Positions 16,105-24,576 of a stretch of DNA of 40,002 bases are shown here, in pieces (positions within the stretch are counted from its first letter, which is position 1; every line of letters begins with the position of its first letter). The notes beneath the pieces were generated by a model. The model did no database searches. It was not told the origin of the DNA and was given only the letters and a program-made list of their open reading frames with translations. This DNA comes from Candidatus Alistipes intestinigallinarum (lineage in GTDB: Bacteria; Bacteroidota; Bacteroidia; Bacteroidales; Rikenellaceae). The DNA lies in assembly GCA_019115745.1 (NCBI GenBank), contig DXDA01000018.1, positions 1 through 40,002 of the forward strand. The letters are read 5' to 3'. The translations under genes were made by a program, and so were the position numbers.

Positions 16105-17481
16105 ATGAAATACGACATGCTGATCGTCGGCAGCGGCCCCGGCGGATATGTGGCCGCCATCCGGGCCGCGCAACTGGGCCGCAAGGTGGCCCTCGTGGAG
16201 CGGGCCGAGGCGGGCGGCGTCTGCCTCAACTGGGGCTGCATCCCCACCAAGGCGCTCCTGAAAAGCGCCCAGGTCTTCGGCTACTGCAGCCACGCCGAGC
16301 AGTACGGACTCGAACGCTCCGGAGAGATCCGTCCGAATCTCGAAAAGATTGTCGCACGCTCGCGCACGGTGGCCGAGACCATGTCGCGCGGTGTGCAGTT
16401 CCTGCTCAAGAAGAACAACATCGACCTCATCGCCGGAACGGGTCGGCTCACGGCCCCCGGACGCGTCGATGTCGACGGTACGGAGTACGAGGCCGACCAC
16501 ATCATCCTCGCTACCGGGGCCCGGCCGCGCGAAATGCCCTTCATGCCGGTTGACGGCGAGCACGTGATCACTTCGCGGCAGGCCCTCACGCTCACGAAGC
16601 TCCCCGAGACGATGATCGTCGTCGGGTCCGGAGCCATCGGCAGCGAATTCGCGTGGTTCTACGCCGCGCTGGGGGTCAAGGTCACGATCATCGAATACCT
16701 CCCGCGCATGATGCCCCTCGAAGACGAAGAGGTCTCGAAGGCCATGGAGCGCGCCTTCCGCAAACTGCGCGCCACGGTGCTCGTCGGCACGACCGTCAAG
16801 CAGGTGCGCGTCACGGGTGAAGGGCGCTGCGAGGTGGAGATCGAGGGCAAGAAGGGGCCGGAGACCCTCACGGCCGATGTCGTATTGTCGGCCGTCGGTA
16901 TTCAGTCCAACCTCGAAGGGATCGGTCTCGAAGAGCTGGGCGTAGCCGTCGAACGCGGCAAGGTGTGCGTCGACAAGTTCTACCGCACCAATGTGCCGGG
17001 CATCTACGCCATCGGCGACATCGTGCCCGGTCCGGCGCTGGCCCATGTGGCTTCGGCCGAGGGGATCTGCTGCGTGGAAGCCATCTGCGGGCTCGACCCC
17101 GCCCCGGTGGACTATTCGACCATTCCGTCGTGCGTCTTCACGCAGCCCGAGGTGGCGTCGGTCGGCATGACCGAACAGCAGGCCGTAGAGCAGGGCATCG
17201 CCGTGAAGATCGGACGCTTCCCCTTCACGGCGTCGGGCAAGGCCACGGCAGCCGGCGACCGTGACGGATTCGTGAAGCTGATCTTCGACGAGCAGGAGCG
17301 GCTGCTGGGCGCACACCTGGTCGGGGCTTCGGTCACGGAGATGCTGGCCGAGCCGACCCTGGCCCGCAAGCTGGGAGCCACGGCTCACCAGCTTGCCCGC
17401 ACGATCCATGCCCATCCGACGATGAACGAAGGAGTGATGGAGGCTGCCGAAGCGGCACTCGGTGCCGCCATTCATCTCTAA
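16105..17481 (+). CDS. lpdA: Dihydrolipoamide dehydrogenase
   Basis: FAD enzyme that reoxidises the lipoyl groups of 2-oxoacid dehydrogenases or of the glycine cleavage system, passing electrons to NAD. The 458-residue protein has the FAD motif GSGPGGYVAAIRAAQLG (9-25), redox-active Cys40 and Cys45 in GGVCLNWGCIPTKA, an NAD-binding GSGAIGSEFAWFY, the second FAD motif AIGDIVPGPALAHVASAEG and the catalytic His in HAHPTMNEG near the C-terminus. It is full length and intact. No E1, E2 or gcv gene is next to it, so its partner complex lies elsewhere. A strong palindrome follows. Confidence 0.95.
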   Translation: MKYDMLIVGSGPGGYVAAIRAAQLGRKVALVERAEAGGVCLNWGCIPTKALLKSAQVFGYCSHAEQYGLERSGEIRPNLEKIVARSRTVAETMSRGVQFLLKKNNIDLIAGTGRLTAPGRVDVDGTEYEADHIILATGARPREMPFMPVDGEHVITSRQALTLTKLPETMIVVGSGAIGSEFAWFYAALGVKVTIIEYLPRMMPLEDEEVSKAMERAFRKLRATVLVGTTVKQVRVTGEGRCEVEIEGKKGPETLTADVVLSAVGIQSNLEGIGLEELGVAVERGKVCVDKFYRTNVPGIYAIGDIVPGPALAHVASAEGICCVEAICGLDPAPVDYSTIPSCVFTQPEVASVGMTEQQAVEQGIAVKIGRFPFTASGKATAAGDRDGFVKLIFDEQERLLGAHLVGASVTEMLAEPTLARKLGATAHQLARTIHAHPTMNEGVMEAAEAALGAAIHL

Positions 17482-17515
17482 GGAAGACCGGCGGGAAACC
17501 CCGCTTGCCCCTATA

Positions 17516-17553
17516 ACACAGGAGCCACCCTTTGCAAAGGGTGGCTCCTGTGT
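17516..17553 (+). terminator. Perfect 38-bp palindrome after lpdA
   Basis: The left half ACACAGGAGCCACCCTTTG is the exact reverse complement of the right half, with no spacer, 34 bases past the lpdA stop. In RNA it would form a very stable hairpin. No T run follows on either strand, so it may act as a transcript-end stabiliser or terminator in both directions. Confidence 0.65.
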
Positions 17554-17639
17554 ATTCGTGGGGACGGGAGCGTCCGATGTCTACTGAAATCCGGCGGAAC
17601 GAGAGCGCCCGTTTGCTACGGAGACCCGATAAGGGCAGG

Positions 17640-17790
17640 TCGCCTCTAGAACCGGCTTCTTAAACCGGTACCTTTTGATGGCAAAAGGTACCCAAAACCA
17701 TCCGCACGTCGCCTGCTGCGGGAGATACCGGACGGGTGAGTTGAGCGGATGCAGTAAGATCAAGCCTTTACAGCCTTCCGCTCCGGGCAC
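17640..17790 (-). repeat. Dispersed hairpin element, copy 3 (inverted)
   Basis: Reading the minus strand: a block containing the 25 bp shared with 10895-10919 (here 17751-17775), then GGTACCTTTTG/CAAAAGGTACC with a 4-base loop (17667-17692), then CCGGTTT-AAG-AAGCCGG (17652-17668), then GGTTCTAGAGGCGACC. The same order of parts occurs on the plus strand at 10885-11035. A 69-codon open frame on the minus strand across it looks like a chance reading. Confidence 0.85.
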
Positions 17791-17879
17791 TCACCCGCCC
17801 GTCATCTCTTGATCCGCATCCGGCGAGAGTGCGGAATCTTGCTTTTATTTCCGATAACCCGCAAATAACGGTCGAGGCG

Positions 17880-17950
17880 CCGGTCTAAAAGACCGGTTTT
17901 AGGAGCGGTGGTATGTCGAAAGGTTCGGAAGCAAATCCGCGCTTCGAACG
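17880..17950 (+). repeat. Dispersed hairpin element, copy 4
   Basis: CCGGTCT-AAA-AGACCGG (17880-17896) followed by GGTTTTAGGAGCGGTGG and a degenerate form of the CCGCGC.TCGA segment seen in copies 1 and 2. The 598-base gap 17482-18079 holds only the palindrome and these repeats; I see no gene in it. Confidence 0.65.
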
Positions 17951-17999
17951 TTGGCCGCGGATTCACGATCGGGAAACCTCGTAAGTTTCCGCAGCCCCT

Positions 18000-18105
18000 A
18001 TAACCCGGTTCTTAAAGGGGCGAGGCGCGGAACCGGCCCGGAAACCTCACAAAGCCCCCTCCGCCCATAGAACCGGTTTCTAAAACCTGCTTCTTAAGCC
18101 GGGGA
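18000..18105 (-). repeat. Dispersed hairpin element, copy 5, overlapping the end of truA
   Basis: On the minus strand it reads GGCTTAAGAAGC, GGTTT-TAG-AAACC (18075-18087) and GGTTCTATGGGCGGAGG, closely matching the start of copy 1 after the M23 gene (same order and orientation relative to the upstream gene). The truA stop codon TAG is the hairpin loop. A further degenerate piece (CCCGGTTCTTAAAGGGG) lies at about 18004-18020. Confidence 0.75.
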
Positions 18106-18853
18106 AGATCTCCGCCGGGTAGCGGACGTCGCTCAGAAAGAGCCCCTGCGCCGGAGCCCCGGCACTCGAACGCGACAGATCGCGGCTGGCGATGATCGCC
18201 CGGAAATCATCGGGCGTATAGCGCCCCCGGCCCACGTCGACCAGCGTCCCCACAATCGCCCGAACCATGTTCCGCAAAAACCGGTCGGCCCGGATCGTGA
18301 AGCAAAGGCGTCCGTCCGCCAACTCCTCCCACTCGGCCCGCATCACATGGCAGATGTTGGTTTTGTTGTTCGAGTTGAGCTTGGCAAACGACGTGAAATC
18401 CTCGTACTCCAGCAGCAGGGCCGCCGCACGGTTCATCCGTTCGACGTCCAGCGGCACGTAATACTGCCACGTCAGATGGCGCGTGAAGGGATTCTTGTGC
18501 GGCTCGATGTAGTAGCGGTACTCGCGTTCGCGGGCGTGGAACCGCGCGTGGGCATCGTCGGAAACGGGCGTCAGGCTCCAGACCGAAATATCGCCCGGAA
18601 GCAGGAAATTCAGCTTGTAAACCACCTGGGCGGGGTCGGCGACCGGCTGCGAGCAGTCGAAGTGCGCCACGTAGTACGACGCGTTGACCCCCGTGTCGGT
18701 ACGCCCCGCACCGGTCACCTCAATCGGTTCGCGCAGGAGCGTCGTCAAGGCCCGTTCGAGCGTCTGCTGCACCGACGGCTGGTCGGGCTGCCGCTGCCAC
18801 CCGCAATAGGCCGCTCCCAGATAGCGGAGTTCGAGAAAATAGCGCATGGACAT
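18080..18853 (-). CDS. truA: tRNA pseudouridine synthase A
   Basis: Makes pseudouridine at positions 38-40 of the anticodon stem-loop of tRNAs. The protein is 257 residues from the ATG at 18853 (MSMRYFLELRYLG) or 255 from 18847. The catalytic Asp lies in GAGRTDTGVNA (residue 53 from the longer start), and the RNA-binding RFLRNMVRAIVGTL region is present. Upstream in-frame ATGs are excluded because the promoter box TATCTTTG (18868-18875) lies downstream of or across them. The last residues (LRSRF) and the stop codon come from a dispersed repeat, so the C-terminus may vary between strains. It is divergent from dapB. Confidence 0.93.
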   Translation of the reverse strand: MSMRYFLELRYLGAAYCGWQRQPDQPSVQQTLERALTTLLREPIEVTGAGRTDTGVNASYYVAHFDCSQPVADPAQVVYKLNFLLPGDISVWSLTPVSDDAHARFHAREREYRYYIEPHKNPFTRHLTWQYYVPLDVERMNRAAALLLEYEDFTSFAKLNSNNKTNICHVMRAEWEELADGRLCFTIRADRFLRNMVRAIVGTLVDVGRGRYTPDDFRAIIASRDLSRSSAGAPAQGLFLSDVRYPAEIFPGLRSRF

Positions 18854-18867
18854 GTTCTTTTTGCCGA

Positions 18868-18875
18868 CAAAGATA
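18868..18875 (-). promoter_or_regulatory. -7 element for truA
   Basis: The minus strand reads TATCTTTG, a full consensus match, 14 bases before the ATG at 18853. It decides the start codon by ruling out ATGs farther upstream. Confidence 0.65.
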
Positions 18876-18932
18876 CGCATTTCGCACATACGATAAACCG
18901 GGGGCACTGCGTTTAGTTTCCGAATTTATTCG

Positions 18933-18940
18933 TATCTTTG
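18933..18940 (+). promoter_or_regulatory. -7 element for the dapB operon
   Basis: TATCTTTG, a full match, 31 bases before the dapB ATG, with a TTTAG about 17 bases upstream as a possible -33 partner. Confidence 0.65.
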
Positions 18941-18971
18941 CCAGAACCGAACTTTCGAACCACACGACAAC

Positions 18972-19730
18972 ATGAAGGCTGCAATCATCGGATACGGCAA
19001 AATGGGCCGCGAAATAGAGAAAATCCTCGCCGAACGGGGGCACGAAACGGCCCTCGTCATCGACCTCGACAACGCCCGCGACCTCGATGCCGAACACTTG
19101 AAGGGCATCAACGTGGCCATCGAGTTCACCACGCCCGCCACGGCCTACGACAATATCCGCACCTGTCTGGAGTGCGGCGTGGCCGTCGTCAGCGGAACGA
19201 CCGGGTGGACCGACCGCCTCGCGGAGCTGCAGGAGCTGTGCCGCCAGCGCGGTGGAGCGCTGTTCTACGCCTCGAACTACTGCCTGGGCGTCAACCTCCT
19301 GTTCCGCCTCAACCGCCAACTGGCCGCACTGGTCGGACGCCTCGGGGGCGGTTACGACGTCCGCATCGAGGAGGTGCACCACACCCAGAAAAAGGATGCC
19401 CCGAGCGGTACGGCCATCACCCTGGCCGAAGGAATCCTCGAAAACCTCCCCGGAAAAACGGGGTGGGTGAACTTCGCACCGGGCATCGAACACGCCGCAA
19501 ACCGCGTGGAGCGCAGCGAGGATACACCGGCCGACCGCATCGAGATCCGTTCGGTGCGCGAGGGCATGGTCCCGGGTATTCACACCGTGACCTACGAGTC
19601 CGAGGACGACATCCTCGAACTCCGCCACGAAATCAAGAACCGCCGCACGCTGGCACAGGGCGCAGTCGTCGCTGCCGAATTCCTCTGCGGAAAACAGGGC
19701 GTATACGGCATGGATGACCTCCTGAAATAG
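18972..19730 (+). CDS. dapB: 4-hydroxy-tetrahydrodipicolinate reductase
   Basis: Reduces the product of DapA with NAD(P)H on the way to diaminopimelate and lysine. The 252-residue protein starts MKAAIIGYGKMGREIE with a Rossmann GYGKMG motif, has VVSGTTGW and the catalytic/substrate region EEVHHTQKKDAPSGTA near residues 133-148. It leads a tight plus-strand series with lepB and yigZ and has its own promoter at 18933-18940. The other dap genes are not in the window. Confidence 0.96.
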   Translation: MKAAIIGYGKMGREIEKILAERGHETALVIDLDNARDLDAEHLKGINVAIEFTTPATAYDNIRTCLECGVAVVSGTTGWTDRLAELQELCRQRGGALFYASNYCLGVNLLFRLNRQLAALVGRLGGGYDVRIEEVHHTQKKDAPSGTAITLAEGILENLPGKTGWVNFAPGIEHAANRVERSEDTPADRIEIRSVREGMVPGIHTVTYESEDDILELRHEIKNRRTLAQGAVVAAEFLCGKQGVYGMDDLLK

Positions 19731-19750
19731 TTGAAATAACCATTCGCAAG

Positions 19751-21103
19751 ATGCATAAAATCAAGGCTTTTTTCGGAAACAAATGGGTCGGATTTACACT
19801 CGCCGCCCTGCTCTATACACTCTGGTTCGTCGTCTGGACCGGGAACCTCTGGCTGCTCCTCGGCCTGCCGGTCATCTACGACCTCTACATCTCGAAGCTC
19901 TTCTACCGCTACGTCTGGCGCCACAACGCGGAGCTCTGCAAGCGTAACAAACTCTACAAGACCCTCTACGAGTGGGTCAATGCCATCATCTTCGCTACGG
20001 TCGTCGCATCGCTCGTCCACATCTTCATCTTCCAGATGTATGTAATCCCCACCTCCTCGATGGAGAAGTCGCTGCTCGTCGGCGACTACCTCTACGTCAG
20101 CAAGGTGTCCTACGGACCCCAGATGCCCAACACGCCCCTGTCGTTCCCCTTCGTGCACCACACGATGCCCTTCTCGCAGACCAAAAAATCTTTCTCCGAG
20201 GCGATCAAGTGGCCCTACCACCGCCTCAAGGGACTCAAGCCCATCCGCCGCAACGACGTCGTGGTCTTCAACTTCCCGGCCGGCGACACCGTTCTCCTGG
20301 AAAACCAGTCGGTGACCTATTACGACGTGCTGCGCGGGTTCGAGGAGTCGTTCGGCAAGGAGGAGGGGCGCAAACGCCTCAACGAAAAGTACACGGTCAT
20401 CAGCCGACCCGTCGACAAACGCGAAAACTACATCAAGCGCTGCGTGGCCCTGCCCGGCGACTCGCTCCTGATCCGCGACGGGCAGGTCTACGTCAACGGC
20501 GAACCCCAGGAGCCCATTCCCGGGCTGCAGAGCTCCTACATCGTGCAGACCAACGCCCCCTTCACGCAGTATGCCCTCGACAACCTCGGGATCACTGAAT
20601 ACAGCGGAAACGGTGCCGCCTACTACATGTCGCTGACCCGCGAGGCCGCCGAGAAGATCGAGGCCCTGGACAACGTCATCTCCATCCGCCCCTACATCTA
20701 CACCCCCTCGACCGACGTATTCCCCCAGTGGGACGAGGCCCGCTGGAGCCAGGACAACTACGGCCCGATCTGGATCCCGAAGAAGGGGGCTACCGTCGAC
20801 CTTTCGCTCGAAAACCTGCCGCTCTACCGCCGGATCATCGAGGCTTACGAAGGGCATGAGCTCGAAGTGCGCGACAGCGTGATCCGCATCGACGGAGCGC
20901 CCGCCTCGAAGTACACCTTCGCCATGGACTACTACTGGATGATGGGCGACAACCGCCACAATTCGGCCGACTCCCGTTTCTGGGGCTATGTCCCCGAGGA
21001 CCACATCGTCGGAAAGGCTTCGTTCGTCTGGCTCTCGCTCGACGCCAACAAGAAGTTCCCCTCGAACATCCGCTGGGAGCGTCTCTTCCGGAAAGTACGG
21101 TAG
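19751..21103 (+). CDS. lepB: Signal peptidase I (long Bacteroidetes type)
   Basis: Membrane serine protease that cleaves signal peptides from exported proteins. The 450-residue protein is longer than the E. coli enzyme (about 320), as usual in Bacteroidetes. Two N-terminal hydrophobic spans lie at about 12-48, and another at about 76-97 precedes the catalytic Ser103 in IPTSSMEKSL. The catalytic Lys229 is in YIKRCVALPGD. The conserved box MGDNRHNSADSRFWG lies near residues 397-411. A large insert sits between the Lys box and that region. It follows dapB by 20 bases and precedes yigZ by 3. Confidence 0.95.
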   Translation: MHKIKAFFGNKWVGFTLAALLYTLWFVVWTGNLWLLLGLPVIYDLYISKLFYRYVWRHNAELCKRNKLYKTLYEWVNAIIFATVVASLVHIFIFQMYVIPTSSMEKSLLVGDYLYVSKVSYGPQMPNTPLSFPFVHHTMPFSQTKKSFSEAIKWPYHRLKGLKPIRRNDVVVFNFPAGDTVLLENQSVTYYDVLRGFEESFGKEEGRKRLNEKYTVISRPVDKRENYIKRCVALPGDSLLIRDGQVYVNGEPQEPIPGLQSSYIVQTNAPFTQYALDNLGITEYSGNGAAYYMSLTREAAEKIEALDNVISIRPYIYTPSTDVFPQWDEARWSQDNYGPIWIPKKGATVDLSLENLPLYRRIIEAYEGHELEVRDSVIRIDGAPASKYTFAMDYYWMMGDNRHNSADSRFWGYVPEDHIVGKASFVWLSLDANKKFPSNIRWERLFRKVR

Positions 21104-21106
21104 GCG

Positions 21107-21721
21107 ATGCGGGAGGACGATCTCTATCGGACCGTAGCGGCTCCCGCCGAAGCCGCCTACCGCGAGCGCAGCAGCAAATTCCTCGCGTGGATCTATCCCG
21201 TCCGGTCGGAGGAGGAGATCCGCGAACACCTGGAGGCCCTGCGCAAGCGGTTCTTCGACGCCACGCACCACTGTTACGCCTGGCGCCTCGGCCCCCGGGG
21301 CGAGGCTTTCCGGGCCAATGACGACGGCGAACCCTCGGGGACGGCCGGAAAACCTATTCTCGGGCAGTTGCTCTCGAACGAGTTGACGGATTGTCTCGTC
21401 GTCGTGGTCCGCTACTTCGGCGGCACGAAACTCGGGGTCCCGGGTCTGATCGCCGCCTACCGCGAATCGGCTGCCGCGGCCATCAATGCCGCGCAGATCG
21501 TCGAGCGGACCGTCGACCGGATCGTCACGGTCGATTTCTCCTATGTGGCGATGAACGACATCATGCGCGTGGTCAAGGAGTTGCAGCCCCGGATCGAGGA
21601 GCAGACCTTCGACAACCTCTGCACCCTGCGGCTCTCGATCCGCGAAAGCCGCGCCGACCTGCTCGAAGAGCGGCTTCGAAAGGCCGGAGGCTCCCTCCGC
21701 GAACAGGAACTAACGAACTGA
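21107..21721 (+). CDS. yigZ: YigZ/IMPACT family protein
   Basis: A 204-residue protein of the UPF0029/IMPACT family. The N-terminal domain holds ERSSKFLAWIYPV, DATHHCYAWRLG and the conserved NDDGEPSGTAGKPIL; the later part holds VVVRYFGGTKLGVPGLI, both hallmarks of the family, and a C-terminal ferredoxin-like DUF1949 domain probably begins near residue 145. The molecular role in bacteria is unclear; the eukaryotic relative IMPACT affects translation control. It starts 3 bases after lepB, in an operon with no obvious functional theme. Confidence 0.94.
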   Translation: MREDDLYRTVAAPAEAAYRERSSKFLAWIYPVRSEEEIREHLEALRKRFFDATHHCYAWRLGPRGEAFRANDDGEPSGTAGKPILGQLLSNELTDCLVVVVRYFGGTKLGVPGLIAAYRESAAAAINAAQIVERTVDRIVTVDFSYVAMNDIMRVVKELQPRIEEQTFDNLCTLRLSIRESRADLLEERLRKAGGSLREQELTN

Positions 21722-21751
21722 ACAGGACCGCAAGAGGCGGACCTTACGGAT

Positions 21752-24571
21752 ATGGAAAAACACGAAAACTGCATCTACATAAAGGGTGCGCGGGTCCACA
21801 ACCTCCGCAACATCGAGTTGGAGATCCCGCACGAAAAACTGGTAGTCATCACCGGATTGTCGGGATCCGGAAAGTCGACCCTGGCCTTCGACACCATCTT
21901 CGCCGAAGGCCAGCGACGCTATGTCGAGAGCCTCTCGGCCTATGCCCGGCAGTTCCTCGGCAAGATCAACAAACCCGATGTCGACATCATCGAGGGAATC
22001 GCTCCGGCCATCGCCATCGAACAGAAGGTCAATACCCGCAACCCCCGCTCGACCGTCGGCACGACGACCGAAATCTACGACTACCTGAAACTCCTCTTCG
22101 CCCGCATCGGGCACACCTTCTCGCCCGTCTCGGGCGAAGAGGTCCGCTGCTACTCGACGGACGACGTCGCCGAATACCTGCTCGAACACCGCGGGCAGCG
22201 TGTAGTCATCGGCGCACCGCTGGTGCTCGGTCCCGGGCAGGGGATCATCGAAAAGCTGACGCTGCTGCTCTCCGAGGGCTTCATGCGCGTACTGGTCGAC
22301 GGAGAGACGAAACTCATCGAGGATGTCCTGCCCGGAATCGGCCCCGAAACGAAAGCCGATGAGATCCGCATCGTCGTCGACCGCCTGCGCGTGAGCGACG
22401 ACGACGAGATCCCGACCCGTATCCGCGACTCGGTGGCCAGGGCCTTCTCCTACGGAGGCGGGGTCTGCGACACGGTCACCGACGACGGGCTGCGCTCGTT
22501 CTCGTCGCGCTTCGAGGCCGACGGCATCGAGTTCGAGCCCCCGACGGAGCATCTGTTCAGCTTCAACAACCCGCTCGGGGCCTGTCCCCGCTGCGAAGGC
22601 TACGGAAAGGTCATCGGCATCGACGAGGACCTCGTGATCCCCGACAAGAGCAAGACCATTTACGAGGATGCCATCGCCTGCTGGCGCGGCGAGACCATGC
22701 GCCGCTGGAAGCAGCAGCTCGTCGACAACGCCGCGAAGTTCGACTTCCCGATCCATACCCCCTTCTACGAACTGACACCCGCCCAGAAGCGGCTGCTCTG
22801 GCGCGGAAACCAATATTTCCACGGCCTCGACGAGTTCTTCCAGTACATCGACTCCGAGCGGAGGAAGATTCAGTTCCGCGTGATGAAGGCCCGCTACACG
22901 GGCAAGACCGTCTGTCCCGAGTGCGGCGGTTCGCGCCTGCGCCGCGAGGCCCTCTACGTACAGGTCGGAGGGCGCACGATCGCCGACCTGGTGCGGATGC
23001 CCGTCGACGAGCTGATCGCCTTCTTCGCCGCCCTGCAGCTCGACGAACACGACGCGAAGGCCGCAGCCCGCATCCTCGTCGAGATCCGAAACCGGTTGCA
23101 ATACCTGGCCGACGTCGGGCTCGGATACCTCACCCTCGACCGCCTCTCGTCGACCCTCTCGGGCGGCGAAAGCCAGCGCATCAACCTCTCCACATCGCTC
23201 GGAAGCAACCTCACCGGTTCGATGTACATCCTCGACGAACCCTCGATCGGGCTCCATCCCCGCGACACGAACCGACTGATCGGCGTATTGAAGCAGTTGC
23301 GCGACCTGGGCAACACGGTGATCGTCGTCGAACACGAGGAGGAGGTGATCCGTGCCGCCGACTGGATCGTCGACATCGGACCCAAAGCCGGGTACAACGG
23401 CGGCGAGGTGGTCTTCAACGGCACGCTCGACGGGCTGCTGAAGTGCGACCGCAGCCTCACGGCCGACTACCTCACGGGACGCCGCGAAATCGCCGTGCCC
23501 GCCGGTGAACGCGGTTGGAGCCGCTCGATCACGATTCGCGGCGCCCGCGAAAACAACCTCCGCAACATCGACGTCCGGATCCCGCTCGGCGTGATGACCT
23601 GCATCACCGGAGTCAGCGGCTCGGGAAAATCCTCCCTGGCCAAAGGAATCCTCTATCCCGCACTGCGGCGGATGCTCTACGACACGGGGGTGAAACCCGG
23701 CGATTTCGACGGAATAGACGGGGACGTGCAGTTGATCAAGTCGGTCGAGATGGTCGACCAGAACCCCATCGGCAAGTCCTCCCGCTCGAATCCCGTCACC
23801 TACATCAAGGCCTACGACGAGATCCGCAAGCTCTTCGCCGACCAGCCCTATGCCCAGCACAACGGACTCAGCCCCGCCGCCTTCTCGTTCAACATCGCCG
23901 GAGGCCGCTGCGAGGAGTGTCAGGGCGAAGGCGTCATCAAGGTCTCGATGCAGTTCATGGCCGACGTCGAGCTGATCTGCGAAGCCTGCGGCGGGAAGCG
24001 TTTCCGCGACGAGATTCTGGAGGTCAAGTACCGCGGACGGTCGATCTACGACGTGCTCGAAATGACCGTCGACGAGGCCATCGACTTCTTCGGCGAGGAT
24101 CTCCGCAACGCCACCTGCCGCCGCATCGTCGAACGCCTCCAGCCCCTGCAGGATGTCGGACTCGGGTACATCAAGCTCGGGCAGTCGTCGTCGACCCTTT
24201 CGGGCGGCGAGAGCCAGCGCGTCAAGCTCGCCTCGTTCCTCACCAAAGATGCCGCGCAGGGCGGCGTGATGTTCATCTTCGACGAACCCACAACCGGCCT
24301 CCACTTCCACGACATCTCGAAGCTCCTCGCCGCGTTCAACGCCCTGATCGAACGCGGCCACACGATCGTCGTCGTCGAGCACAACATGGACATCATCAAG
24401 TGCGCCGACTGGGTCGTGGACCTCGGTCCCGAAGCCGGTGCCGAGGGCGGAAAGGTCGTCTTCGAGGGGACGCCCCGCGATCTGGAGCGCTGCCCCGAAA
24501 GCCACACCGGCGAGTTCCTTCGCCGCCGGACCAAACCCGGAACCCCCTCGAAGGGTTCATCCCAAAGCTGA
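21752..24571 (+). CDS. uvrA: Excinuclease ABC subunit A
   Basis: ATPase that finds DNA damage and loads UvrB in nucleotide excision repair. The 939-residue protein has both ABC modules: first Walker [10 protein letters not shown] at 35-43, signature LSGGESQRI near 470, second Walker [10 protein letters not shown] near 625, and a second LSGGESQRV near 815. Zinc-binding cysteine pairs appear as [26 protein letters not shown] and CEACGGKRF. It is full length and intact. It follows yigZ by 30 bases and is followed 5 bases later by the M16 gene, so it is cotranscribed rather than in an SOS-style single unit. Confidence 0.98.
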   Translation: MEKHENCIYIKGARVHNLRNIELEIPHEKLVVITGLSGSGKSTLAFDTIFAEGQRRYVESLSAYARQFLGKINKPDVDIIEGIAPAIAIEQKVNTRNPRSTVGTTTEIYDYLKLLFARIGHTFSPVSGEEVRCYSTDDVAEYLLEHRGQRVVIGAPLVLGPGQGIIEKLTLLLSEGFMRVLVDGETKLIEDVLPGIGPETKADEIRIVVDRLRVSDDDEIPTRIRDSVARAFSYGGGVCDTVTDDGLRSFSSRFEADGIEFEPPTEHLFSFNNPLGACPRCEGYGKVIGIDEDLVIPDKSKTIYEDAIACWRGETMRRWKQQLVDNAAKFDFPIHTPFYELTPAQKRLLWRGNQYFHGLDEFFQYIDSERRKIQFRVMKARYTGKTVCPECGGSRLRREALYVQVGGRTIADLVRMPVDELIAFFAALQLDEHDAKAAARILVEIRNRLQYLADVGLGYLTLDRLSSTLSGGESQRINLSTSLGSNLTGSMYILDEPSIGLHPRDTNRLIGVLKQLRDLGNTVIVVEHEEEVIRAADWIVDIGPKAGYNGGEVVFNGTLDGLLKCDRSLTADYLTGRREIAVPAGERGWSRSITIRGARENNLRNIDVRIPLGVMTCITGVSGSGKSSLAKGILYPALRRMLYDTGVKPGDFDGIDGDVQLIKSVEMVDQNPIGKSSRSNPVTYIKAYDEIRKLFADQPYAQHNGLSPAAFSFNIAGGRCEECQGEGVIKVSMQFMADVELICEACGGKRFRDEILEVKYRGRSIYDVLEMTVDEAIDFFGEDLRNATCRRIVERLQPLQDVGLGYIKLGQSSSTLSGGESQRVKLASFLTKDAAQGGVMFIFDEPTTGLHFHDISKLLAAFNALIERGHTIVVVEHNMDIIKCADWVVDLGPEAGAEGGKVVFEGTPRDLERCPESHTGEFLRRRTKPGTPSKGSSQS

Positions 24572-24576
24572 AACGC

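Noticed and set aside
17581..17790. 69-codon minus-strand frame in the gap after lpdA
   Set aside because: It overlaps the inverted repeat copy and a palindrome; no start context, no conserved length with the other copy.
21710..24505. A 931-codon open frame on the minus strand
   Set aside because: It is antisense to uvrA and rich in Val, Asp, Leu and Gly, the typical look of an antisense frame in GC-rich genes; no motif supports it.
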